Positions 11,717-21,120 of a stretch of DNA of 64,000 nt are shown one piece after another (the stretch's first letter is position 1; the number at the start of each line of letters is the position of its first letter). Origin of the DNA: Metallyticus violacea (Eukaryota > Arthropoda > Insecta > Mantodea > Metallyticidae); contig CM060846.1 of the NCBI GenBank assembly GCA_030762175.1, forward strand, positions 184,194,041-184,258,040, given 5' to 3'. A program made the translations under genes and the position numbers. The notes under the pieces were generated by a model. The model did no database searches, was not told the DNA's origin, and saw only the letters and a program-made list of their open reading frames with translations.

Positions 11717-12707
11717 ATGAAAGAATGTCTTCTCATCTTAATGCTTCGCATCATTGGCAAGAAGGTCTAAAATCTAAGGAAAGTGTGGTTTGTAATATAT
11801 GTACCTAACATCAGGAAGAAATGAATAAAAACCGCGACTATCTTCCGATTCTATTTCAGTTGCGCTTTTCCTGGTAAGGAAAGGGTTAGCACTAAGAGGA
11901 CATAAAGAAAATTAAAGTTCTGATGACAGGTAATTATGCAGAGTTATTCAAGCTGAGATAAACAGATAATGTGATATTGAAAAACACTGTTTTTAGACAG
12001 AGAAAAAAATTTAACTGTGTTCATCTGGATGTACAAAATGAAATGCTTGAAATCATGGCGAATCTAGCCAGAAACAGCATACCTGAAAGTTCTAAGTAAA
12101 GCAAGCATTTTTCCAATCGGTTGATGAAACCCCAGAAGTTTCACATCATGAGGAGTACACTTTTAATTACACATGTCAGCGAGGAACTGGAAATCGAAGA
12201 ACGCCTTCTTGATTTTTACAAAAGCAATTTGACTTATGGTGAAACTTTGTACAAGTTGCTTCTCTTTTTTTTTATGGACTTGGGATCGATCCTAGAAATA
12301 TAATTGCTCAATGTTACGATGGAGCAGGAAACATGAGCTGTGGCAGCGAGAATGAAAGAAAAGAATCCCCATATAATGTATGCACATTGCTACATGCATT
12401 ATTTTTGTACAAAATGTTTTCACTATAGTAAAACAAATATACTGGTTCATTGAAGCTTGTACCAAACGGCAAGTTGTGTTTACAACAGTAAAGAATTTAG
12501 CTTGTACAGTAAGTCAGTCGGTGGTGAAATTAATGATTTCTCCCTCAAAGCACTAAGTGACACCAGATTTAGCAGCAGATACGAGAGCTTACGAGTCATT
12601 CAACAGCACCTAGTAGATACACTGCATACTTTAGAAGTAATTGAAGCTTATGACCCTAAAACGCGTAGTGAAGTTCACGGTTTGATAGTATGTATCACTA
12701 AGTTTGG

Positions 12708-12735
12708 TTTTTTTTTTTTTTTTTTTTTTTTTTTT
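12708..12735. repeat. Poly-T run, 28 nt
   Basis: A T run interrupts the hAT coding region after the LSDTR block. Coding similarity weakens for the ~100 bp that follow, so a minus-strand insertion with an A-tail is possible but undefined. Confidence 0.9.
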
Positions 12736-14114
12736 GACTAAATGTCACCTAACAAGTGTTCGAAATTCTTTACAAATACAAATATAAAACAATAACATAT
12801 CAGTTTATGAAGTAGTTGATGTTGCTAATAGAATAATACAGTCTGTAACTCATTTTAGAAATGAACATGAATTCAAGAAACTTTGATCCAACAGTTTCGA
12901 GAGACCAACTGTTCAACGCAAGCAAAGCAATCCATAGAAGCTTGGCGGAGGATGTGTACACCCCAATTATAGCTCACTGGAAGATTTTTATTTCAGAAAT
13001 GTTATAACTCTCTACTAGGCACTATCTCTGAGAGCATCAAGTAAGGCTTGGAGGAAGAAGGGGATAAAAAAAACAAACAAACAAAACAAAACAGCTAACT
13101 TTACTATCCTATATGGAAACATTACTGAGTACTTCCATGAAGCGAAATTTGGCTTGTATTGAACTTATCAATGAAGTTGCTCAGCTGTCAGTGAAGCGTT
13201 TGGAATTGAAAGTGATACTTTATCTGCAGAAATTGATGTGTTCTCTAGTAAGGAGCCTGAACAAACAGATTGTAAACTTATATTGAAGTTAGTGGTACAA
13301 TTTAAATCTGAAAACATCCAGAAGAAGAATGCATTTCCAAACTTTTTAAGCTATTAAAAATTTTTTTTTTATTGTCCCTGTATCCACTGCTTTGGCAGAA
13401 CGCTCTTTCAGCGAGTGTCTTGAAAAAGAGTGAAAAATTATTTGAGAGATTCATTGCTTCAAGAACGTCTATCACACTTGGCAATGTTGGAAATTGAACA
13501 AATGGGCCCTATACCAAGCGAAAACAAAGAAACTTAACGTTTTTTTAAGACTTTTAAAACAGAAAGACCAAACATATGACTATGAAAATTTTATTTTATG
13601 TTGTACATTTTACTGTATGTTAAGTAATTATTTGTATTGCTTTGAATACCTAATTGAATAATATTATTTAGCACAAGCAATCTAGCACTGTATTTTTATT
13701 ATTTGCAAAAGAGGGGCTAAAGTAGACTCATTGGTTTGACTTTTGCTAATAATAACTTTTTAGTGTTTTTTTTAAACAAGCATACTTTTGAATGAAATAA
13801 TTAATGATCAATTGTGAATTTTATTTAATTGTAAAACGCGTGTAGTTGTTTCTTTGGTGAAAGTTATATTGCATTGTATTAATAATATATATATATATAT
13901 ATATAAAACTTAATTGCCGCAGTTTAGTTGTTAACTATCAACCCTTACTTTTCAGTCATATTTCGTTCAGAGAGCGTAAAAAACCTACCACTTTGTAATT
14001 AAATGTTTTAATTTTGTTTTTCATTCTCTTTATACCCTCCAGACCATCGGTACTTTTAATTGTCTATTATTTTTGCCCCTCCCCCCGCTTCTAATTCTCA
14101 ATTGCCGCCACTGT

Positions 14115-14160
14115 TAATGACCTGAAATATTAAAGTGTCCGTAAATAAACCAAATAAATG
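14115..14160 (+). mobile_element. SINE family A, displaced 3' end
   Basis: Sequence AATGACCTGAAATATTAAAG then AATAAA-type repeats matches the SINE A tail (GATGACCTGAGATGTTAAAG in the 41-kb copy). It completes the copy that breaks off at 10,598, so the two pieces were one SINE before the hAT inserted. Confidence 0.82.
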
Positions 14161-14194
14161 AAGTAAATAAATGCAACATGCTAAAATACATTAC

Positions 14195-14350
14195 GTGTGG
14201 CTTAGACGTTAATGCTTGTACTTCGCACTTTGGAGGTCCCGGATTCAAATCCCTTGGGGGCAGCCGTCCTGACCTTAGATTTTTCGTGGTTTCCCCAGGT
14301 CGCTTAGGCGAATGTTAGAATGGATATTTACATTCCACTAAATTTCCGCT
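14195..14350 (+). mobile_element. SINE family C copy 1
   Basis: A tRNA-like head with B box GGATTCAAATCCC near 14,240 is followed by TTTTTCGTGG, TTTCCCCAGGTCGCTTAGG and CGAATGTTAGAATGG. The same succession, diverged, recurs at 30.9 kb and, inverted, at 61.9 kb, which supports a SINE family. The A-box region is poor. The 3' limit is approximate. Confidence 0.62.
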
Positions 14351-15384
14351 CTTCAATTTCATATCCCTTGGAGCAGTATTAAAGGATGCGGGGGCTTAAG
14401 AATGATATCAATGGACTCACGCTGGAGCGTCAATTCGAAGCTGTGGTGTACGGCGGATGCGACCGGCCGCTGAGTAGTCTTTTCACCGCTGTTGTCCACT
14501 GCTGCTCCGTCTGATGGGGTTTGAGTCGGGGATGTTGGGGATCTCAGGGTTCGTTGTACTGGAGGTTTTGGGCTCGAAGTCACCGGGACGAGCTGGTTTT
14601 GACAATAGACCACAGAGAAAAAAACACAAAAGCCTCTCTAACTCACAGTTTATTAATAACACAATATAACCATTTGACAAGACTGTCCGCGGAGACCCGG
14701 GTTCCAGCTTTCTGAATATCAAACACTTGAACTTACTTTACGTCTTACTGACTGACTTATTGTCTGACCTGTACCTGCTCTTCGACCGATCTTACTCTTT
14801 TACTAACTTATTCATGCTCCTCGACTTACCGACCTCTTCATACTCCTCGACTGACTGACTTATTCGTACCCGACCGACTTTACTCTTCGACTGCTGAACT
14901 GCCTTATTCACATCCGACTGACTGACTTATTCGTACACTGATCTTTGACTGTGGCTTTTGGACCAATAAGCCACGCCCTTCGCGAAAAATACTTCTCTAT
15001 TAATAAACTAAACTTTACTTCTAGCTTCCTGATTGGCGATTATTCAATACAGATTTCTATGTCTATACGCTCTGATTCGTACACTTGTGGACGATGGCTA
15101 TGGGTTACCTATTTTTCTCCACGCCTACACATTTTACTTTTTATTGTCTCTTTCTGGCCTTTCCTAAGAAGCTTCCCTATCATAAATTCTGGCTGTCACC
15201 TTTTATGCTACTCCATTTGTCCCTTTATATTCGTGTGCTATTACTTAGACAAAAGATGTTTCAACCTCTGGTACCTATCTTTACTTTCTGGGAAATTTTG
15301 GGCGATCTGTATTATCATCTTGAACTATTTTGAAATTTCCATTTCTGAAGCATTCCCGTAAATCTGCACTTCTCTTTTATCCTC
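14351..15384. other. Unassigned repeat-like segment, possible solo LTR
   Basis: This GC-mixed stretch has a TTTATTAATAACAC phrase near 14,650 and a pyrimidine-rich series of CTGACTGACTTATTC-like phrases (14,740-14,940). That layout is broadly similar to the LTR at 44.5-45.6 kb and to the insert at 41.5-42.6 kb: an AATAAA on the minus strand, then degenerate ACTG-rich phrases. No direct partner or target duplication was found. The 138-codon frame at 14,945-15,361 has no recognisable domain and no supporting context. Confidence 0.35.
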
Positions 15385-15635
15385 TCCTAAACCCAAGATC
15401 GCGGGTTCGAACCCGGTCAGGACCGATGGATTTTTTCGGGGCGTAAAAATCGTAAGTATGGCTTCCTTCGGAAGGGAAGTAAAGCCGTGGGTCCCTTGTC
15501 GTACATTTACGGCACGAAAAAGAACCTCAAGCCTGAAAGAGAGGCCTCTGAGCGAAATTTGTCGGCCGTTTCACGCCCTGAGTTGAATGGGACGCTGATG
15601 ACCTAAGCTGTTAAAGAGCGTCCATAAATAAATCA
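15385..15635 (+). mobile_element. SINE family A copy 3, 5'-truncated
   Basis: B box GGTTCGAACCC is at about 15,404. The body landmarks GGCTTCCTTCGGAAGGGAAG, ACGGCACGAAAAAG and GAGAGGCCTCTGAGC are all present, and it ends with GAGCGTCCATAAATAAATCA. The copy starts near CCTCTCCTAAACCC, so the A-box part is missing. A short imperfect duplication around TTTTAT-CCT flanks it but is not certain. Confidence 0.83.
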
Positions 15636-16003
15636 TTTTTATATCCTTAGCCCCATTAGGTGCCAATCTAGCGTGAAAATGGAAATAACTCTTTTTAAAA
15701 CTACATTGTCAAGGTCCGCTCTAAAGCATTTACTGATGTTAACAATTCTCAACCTTTTCTCTACCTGCTAGAACTTAGGGACCTTCCCCGGGACAGTCCG
15801 TCAGTCTGATACAATACAACCGTTGTACAAAAACAATAAATTCTTTTTCTATCTTAAGGTTTGCAGATAATTAACACAAAAGAGTCTCAGCCAGGAATTT
15901 TGATATTTTGCACAAAATATCAGCTCTTATATTTATCCAATGAAATATAAATTTTAATGCTAATGTTAATACATATGAAATTACTGAGGAGCTATAATTT
16001 TCG
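15636..16003. other. No feature seen
   Basis: Mixed-composition sequence lies between a SINE and medium repeat D. No open frame with recognisable content and no RNA gene was found. Confidence 0.35.
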
Positions 16004-16215
16004 CCTCCACCCTTCACCCTTTGGAGGAGGTTCCAGCCGTGTCAGGGTGTTGTGTCCGGAAACAATGTTAGGAATCCCGTCTGGGTGCATCATAACCCTC
16101 GGATTCAGGACGTCCGGTGGCTCCCTCACCGCATTCCTTCCTCCCGGAGGTACCCCCACTGGGGGCGTAGGCACAAACGTCCGGTCCCTGATAAAAGCTG
16201 AAGTACTGAATTATT
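16004..16215 (+). repeat. Medium repeat D, copy 1
   Basis: A GC-rich segment matches one at 31,160-31,345 in order and wording: CACCCT-TTGGAG, GG-GT-TTGTGTCCGGAAAC (TATTTGGAAAC in the partner), CGTCCGGTGGCTCCCTCACC (CGCCCGGTGTCTCTTTCACC) and GCTGAAGTAC at the end. Non-coding is assumed, since both strands are interrupted in the partner. The family is not recognised. Confidence 0.6.
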
Positions 16216-16384
16216 ATTCTCCAACTTTAACACTCCAAACCAGTCCAATCCGATTGGTCTGGTAAAATGTAACTTCAAGCTATTAAAACTTCAAGCCAAT
16301 AGAAGTTATGAGTAGGGTCGGAATTCTTAGGCACTTTACATCACTTTAGGTACCCTCAAACTACTAGGTATTTACAAGGTTATG

Positions 16385-16560
16385 AACCACCGCCCGGCAG
16401 GTAAATAAGCGTTAAGTTAGGGGTTTGTTGCTCCTGATCTATTGTGCCCCTCCCACCTGTTGTCTAAACTCCAGTATCAACATAACTTCATTATGCTTCA
16501 TTCTGGTTTTAGTGCTTAGAAATTACAATGCCTAATTATATGAATCAACAGAAATTCGAT
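16385..16560. repeat. Medium repeat G, copy 1
   Basis: It shares CAGTA(T/C)CAACATAACTTCA, ATTCTGGTTT, TTAGAAA and GCCTA-TTAT in order with 22,785-22,975. The family is not recognised. At the point where this copy reads GGGGTTTGTTG the other copy carries a 22-nt poly-T. Confidence 0.55.
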
Positions 16561-16652
16561 CAATAAATTAAGATAAGAATTGGAAATTTGAGAAGTAAAT
16601 TAAAATGCGTCAAAATTTCGTGAATATGAGATATTATAAAGTAATTTTTAAT

Positions 16653-16917
16653 AGTGTTTAACGCCCGATTTTACTACTGTGACTTCATAGAGGGTGAACA
16701 CTATGAAATAAGAGATGAAAATATACTCTGTAAAAGGATTATTTGGGAAGGAAGGGTTCTAAGCCCAAGTTTGGGGTACTTCTCCAGCATTTGTCATTGG
16801 TAAGAATTGAGGAAACCTGGAAATTTCTCAATCAGGGAGGATGGTCCTGGCAGGAATCAAACGGCATATCTCCCATTCACAAGCCTTAGTGACATCGGCC
16901 AAACTTGTCGATTTTCA
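16653..16917 (-). mobile_element. SINE family B copy 1, diverged
   Basis: A minus-strand copy of the tRNA-Ser/Leu-like SINE. It begins AGTGTTTAACGCCCG, passes GGAAGGAAGGGTTCTAAGCCC, GAGGAAACCTGG and GGATGGTCCTGGC, and ends in the tRNA-like head with CATCGGCC. The B box is damaged (AATCAAACGGC), so this is an older copy. Confidence 0.75.
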
Positions 16918-17011
16918 GTGCAATTTAGAAGGTTATGCAATAGCATGCAGCTGAACTAATAATGTGCTCTTGTAAAATATTTGTATTAAGTATATTAAAT
17001 CAACAACAAAA

Positions 17012-17036
17012 AACCGCCTGTGGTGCCTTAGTAGTA
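17012..17036 (+). mobile_element. SINE family B, 25-bp 3' fragment
   Basis: CCGCCTGTGGTGCCTTAGTAG matches the 3' end of SINE B in plus orientation. The rest of the element is absent. This is either a deletion remnant or a strongly 5'-truncated insertion. Confidence 0.6.
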
Positions 17037-17039
17037 AAT

Positions 17040-19253
17040 TGAATTAAAAAAATAATTTTAATTCAAAAAATTAAAATATAATTTTCAATTGGTCAATCTA
17101 CAACATCACAACTGTATAAACTTTATAAAGTCTACGGGTGTAAATTCTGGGAAATCAAAGAGCAATTGCTTCTTTAAACGCATTTAAAGAAATAACAGCT
17201 TTGTTACCAATATTCACTTTCTCTCTTGGGATTTTATCTATCCCTTCCGTGAAAATGATCTGAGCCTATGACTAGTTTAACACGTAGTAGAAATATACTT
17301 ACTATTTCATTTTAAAATTAATTAATATAACTTGTTATATTCTACTATTTATATTATACCCGGCTTTCACTCTACAGCGTTAGAAGGCACTTCGCGAAAG
17401 CTAATTACAGCATTCTACTACAAATATTTCTGATCCAAAGTCATATTTCACTGTGTAGCTAACTGTAATAGTATAACGGTAATATGTACTTTGTTAAAAC
17501 TTAATTTCTAATCACAACAATTTGGCTTATGTAATATTGCATAGAGATCACATTATAACTAACAGTGTCATGTGCCAATATTACTGCACAATCTCAATAT
17601 CAATGAAACAATTTCTCTTATAAACAGAACAATGTTAATGTGCTGCAGTTACATAATGGTCACTCTTGTTAATTTATATTTTACTGACACAAAAGATTGT
17701 CTAGTTCGTGTGCAAGGATCCAGTGACTAACCACCAGATAGCAAATTAAATTACTCCTTTTCCGAAGATTATAGTGCATTTAGAGACAAAGCTGAAATGC
17801 CAGGAAGAACATTAAAAATTTAATTAATGTTGCTATTATATATGTGCGATTCTCTTGCGAGAGTTGTCGCTTCTTCGAAAGCGTTATATTTCGTAGTACT
17901 GAGTTTGTGATTGTAGCTGACTGAGGTCACCAGAAAGTTGCCTTTCACTCATACTGAAGGCGGGGTTGAACGTGTAACGTAATGGTTGCCATGGTTACGC
18001 GAGGTCATTCACTCATTTTCAGCCTGTGAAGTAGGCTCGTGAGACCCGTGAAAGCAAGCTCCAAAATAACAGTTTTCGGTACAGAAACTTTATCCCATTT
18101 TATTTGTAGATACTTTTTATTCCTTTTCAAGAAATGGTTTGAAAGGAATAAAATGTTAAAATCTTAACGGCCTATACCAAAATTGTAATTGCTATAGAAG
18201 CATAGATCCTCATCATTTCAATGTACTTGATACAATAATCATAAACGATTTATGTGGAATTGCTTAAAGGGTAAATTATTTTTCTAGTTATGCAAGCTGC
18301 TAAGCACCGATAAAAGTACATGGTACTATTACTTAAACGCTATCCAGGTGGAGTAGTTGATACTCAACAAGTAAGAATCACATATATACTTATATGTTTA
18401 AAATTTTGACTAAACAAATTTTCAACACCTTTGGTGCAATTAATGAACACAATATCATGTTAAAATTACAGAATAATGAAGTTAGAATTATTAGAGAGGT
18501 TTTAAACATGTTAACTGATGTTTGTAATACATCTTGCAAACAAGGGCTTTCCCTTCAAAAGCATTTGGAATAATCAGGTTAAATTAATCCTGGAAATTTC
18601 AACTGTACATCCAGTTGATATTAAATGGAATGAAGAACTAAAAGAGCTTTGGGGGAAAATGGGCTGTATCCGGGAACTTTCGAAAACAATTTTGAACAGT
18701 TGATCTAATGTATTCAAGAAGAAACCCAGTGCTATATTGACCAAGAAAATTGCTTATTTTACACTTACACTGTTGATGAAACCATAATGGAAAAATATCA
18801 GTGTGCAATTATTTTTAGGCTTGTAGATGCTTTAGGAGACGTTCAATAATATTTTCTGGGATTTTGTGATATATAACATTAATACTTTCTTGCATAGAGA
18901 GTTTAAAGAGCTAATAATTTAAGCTTGAGAGTTTAAAAATTGTGTATCGCCTAAAATTATTGTGTTATTAACATTTCCCCCTTATTGGCCTCCCCATAAG
19001 ATGAGCCCATTAACCACCACTGATAACCATAGCTCCATGACAAGCTATTAACTTAATTTAAAGTATTGGTATGTACGAGTATTTATTAGCTGCTATTGGG
19101 CTTACATCCGGCGGCAGTGGGAAATATGAAAATACAATGATTTACAGCATATTCTTAAAAAAAACATAAACAAACAAAAGAAACCAGTTAACTTAAATAA
19201 ATACATTCAAACATAGAGTTAAATAAAGAAAGCTAATTCAAATATATGATTAC
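17040..19253. other. No gene recognised
   Basis: This is AT-rich DNA. A short stretch at 18,440-18,840 has peptide-like patches in several frames, broken by stops (including one reading NEVRIIREVLNML), which might be a worn transposase, but I cannot name a family. A GC-richer patch near 17,930-18,060 looks like transposon non-coding sequence. No RNA gene was seen. Confidence 0.35.
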
Positions 19254-19565
19254 CTCCTTAGTCTAGTGGTTAGCGTTGCTGATCGCTGACTGGGTTCGAT
19301 CCCCGGCACCTACTTAGGAATTTTCTAAGGTAGGGAGGTCTGGAACGGGGTCCACCCAACATCACGAGAACAAGCTGCCTGATGGAGAGGTGGCGTTCTT
19401 CGATAACGAAAGCCGCTTTATAAGCGACCGGCAGGGCGCCGGCATCCTGAACACAAGGCCCCCCCCCCAGCAATACTGCCCTACAACAAAGTCGTAAGGT
19501 AGAGGAAGCAGAGGTCGCCGTGTGGCAGGCCAGGGCTCTCTCCGGGCAGTAGCGCCAAACGAGAA
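19254..19565 (+). mobile_element. SINE family E copy 1
   Basis: The head is tRNA-like, with A-box-like TAGTCTAGTGGTTAGC and B box GGGTTCGATCCCC. The body has TTTTCTAAGGTAGGGAGG and CACCCAACATCACG. A diverged second copy lies at 20.83 kb. A run of C at 19,463 interrupts the body. The tail has no clean poly-A. Confidence 0.68.
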
Positions 19566-19980
19566 GAATCATTTAAATAATGTCGAATTAATTATACACA
19601 TATTTATATTCCAGTTAACTTAATTAAATACATTTCATATAACTAATACATATTTCAAATTATTTAGACACATATCAATCTATTAAATATGTCAGACTAA
19701 TTAATTACATGTAAACTTAATTTTACACATATTAACTTAAATATATTTCATCTAAATAAAAAATAGATTGTTTCACGTGTTTTCACGTGGGTTTTTAGCA
19801 ATAACACAAAATGTCAATCATTTTTCTCTTTCTGCATTATTAACTGAGAAAGTGTATCTCGCTTAAGAAAAAATATGTATATATATATGCCAAGGGTGCC
19901 AAAATGTATACACACTTTCACAGTAGATGTCTATTTAATATATTTGAAAGTTGCACCGAAAAATAACAGTAATGTGTAGT

Positions 19981-20226
19981 GTGATGTTCTCTAAACAGAC
20001 GCGACTCACATATATTATGATAGCATTGTTACATGACAGGTAATTCAACATTGAACAAATGAAGTCAAGATTATCGTATGATGTTCTGTAAACAGATGTG
20101 ACTCGCATTACGTTAAGATAGCGTTGCTACTTGACGGGTAAATCAACAATGAAGCCAAGATTATCGTATGATGTTCTGTAAACAGACGTGACTCACATTA
20201 CGTTATGCTAGCGTTGCTACTACAAA
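19981..20226 (+). repeat. Three ~90-bp tandem units in a mariner 5' region
   Basis: The phrase GATGTTCT(C/G)TAAACAGA recurs near 19,984, 20,079 and 20,169, each followed by GACTC-CAT, TA-GAT-GC(A/G)TTG and a GCCAAGATTAT-like end. The last unit runs into the transposase start codon. The relative at 53.5 kb shows a shorter series of the same kind, so the repeats belong to the element, not to the locus. Confidence 0.75.
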
Positions 20227-20557
20227 ATGGAGCCAAGATTATTGTTTGAACAGCGGCAATCAATTTTGAAGTGGTATTGGAAAAGCGCGAATGTTGTTGA
20301 TGTTCAAAGGCAATGGAGACGTGTGTACAGAACAGAACCGCCAACGTAACAATTGCACGCATTCGAGACAAATATGAGACATGGTACCTTATGCGATGTT
20401 CACAAAGGCAGGTCTGGGAGACCTCGCACAGCAACAAATTGAAACAGCATGTGCTCCAATCGCTGAGGATACTTTCGCAAACGTTACTCAATCAGTAGTT
20501 CAACGTACTCAGAAGTGTATCGACGCCGATGGTGGGCATTTTGAACAACTGTTGTAA
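20227..20557 (+). pseudogene. Mariner transposase relic with central deletion
   Basis: The start MEPRLLFEQRQSILKWYW matches the N-terminal helix-turn-helix segment (DUF4817 type) of the 53.6-kb relative. It continues through a frame break to RDKYET, and the frame HKGRSGRPRTA is recognisable near 20,400. The sequence then jumps from CGCACAGCAA straight to AAATTGAAACAGC, the C-terminal part ending in EDTFANV-QSVVQRTQKCIDADGGHFEQL-L. The catalytic aspartates lay in the missing centre, so it cannot encode activity. Confidence 0.8.
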
Positions 20558-20832
20558 CTGTAAAAGTCTAAGATGATTAGTGCACATCATTTTCTGTTTG
20601 TGTGAATTCAGTTTTGTTATGTTAACACAGTTTTTTCTTTGCTTGAAGTGTGTATACGTTTTTTTTTTTTTTTTTTTTTTTTTTTTTCCCCCATCCTCTG
20701 CATATAACGGAAGAAAACAAACAAAATTAGAGACGTATAAAAGGAGTATATTGGCTCAAATACTGAACTACATATATAAATAAAAAACGTTTGTATCGAA
20801 TTATGCACTAAAGAGATCCCTTATTTCATGTA

Positions 20833-21120
20833 GTGGTCAGTATTTCTGGTTTAGATTGCGAGTTCGATTCCCAGTTCCTGTTTGAAATTTTCTGAAGTTA
20901 GGAAGGTAGGCTAGTTCACCCAGCCTCGCTGAATAACTGGGGAGCTGTCTGGAGGGGAGATTTGTAAAGCCTCGTGATGGCCACCAGCGGAATGCTGTGT
21001 GCTGATCACATGCCCCTCCGAAATACTTCCCTCTGCCCCTGAAGCTGTGCGTAAGGGTTGCAGAGGGCCAGCAGTTTCTTAGACTTTTGCGGTTGTAGTG
21101 CGGAAAGAAAGGAATTAAGG
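20833..21120 (+). mobile_element. SINE family E copy 2
   Basis: Diverged from the 19.25-kb copy, it keeps TAGTGGTCAG, B box GAGTTCGATTCCC, TTTTCTGAAGTTAGGAAGG and CACCCAGCCTCGC in order. It extends as GGAGCTGTCTGG and a GC-rich body. The A box is weakened. Confidence 0.62.

Larger units (their letters stand above)
11226..13537 (+). pseudogene. hAT transposase relic, zinc-finger MYM-type 1-like
   Basis: Read across frames, the order matches the ZMYM1-like/TTF-zinc-finger hAT transposases. It starts with a basic MKRSAGKK-like segment. GLALRGH follows near 11,890, then a region ending VDETPEVSHHEE (family form ADETKDVSKHEQ), then QCYDGAGNMSC (family form GQGYDGASNMSG) near 12,310. A LSDTRFSSRYES block (family form LSDTRWACRYAS) lies near 12,555. 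The C-terminal hAT dimerisation signature VSTALAERSFS followed in another frame by NYLRDSLLQERLSHLAMLEIEQ-like residues is at 13,378-13,500. The DDE-RNase H-like fold would catalyse excision in the nucleus. There are numerous stops and frameshifts, a 30-nt poly-A at 11,686 and a 28-nt poly-T at 12,708. A typical family member is 600-800 codons, so the span is close to full length but dead. Confidence 0.83.
10599..14114 (+). mobile_element. hAT DNA transposon, 3.5 kb, inside SINE A
   Basis: The boundaries come from three independent signs. The SINE A sequence is interrupted at 10,598 and resumes at 14,115. The interruption point is duplicated as TGATGACC (10,591-10,598) and TAATGACC (14,115-14,122), the 8-bp target duplication typical of hAT elements. 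The right end reads inward as CAGTGGCGGCAATTGAGAA, and the left end GAAGCGGCAATCGGGGAG is a plausible eroded partner. A ZMYM1-like hAT transposase relic fills the interior. The 5' region 10,640-11,220 is non-coding and unusually GC-rich near 10,700-10,880. The 3' region 13,540-14,090 is AT-rich with an (AT)n run at 13,888. The element carries many lesions and is not autonomous. Confidence 0.85.
19888..20702 (+). mobile_element. Mariner-type element, internally deleted, 815 bp
   Basis: The ends are matching inverted repeats. The left reads TGCCAAGGGTGCCAAAATG then TATACACAC. The right, read inward, is TGCAGAGGATGGGGG, a 29-nt A run, then CGTATACACAC. TA dinucleotides flank both ends (19,886-19,887 and 20,703-20,704), the Tc1/mariner target. 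The interior joins the N-terminal part of a transposase directly to its C-terminal part, with about 650 bp missing compared with the 53.5-kb relative. The 5' part carries three tandem copies of a ~90-bp unit. Confidence 0.85.

Noticed and set aside
14945..15361. 138-codon plus-strand frame rich in Phe, Leu, Cys and Ile as a membrane protein
   Set aside because: The hydrophobic composition follows from T-rich DNA, there is a competing frame in the same stretch, and the context is LTR-like repeat sequence.
15957..16265. 102-codon plus-strand frame and its antisense frame over repeat D
   Set aside because: The other copy of the repeat at 31.2 kb does not keep the frame, so the open frame is chance in a GC-rich repeat.
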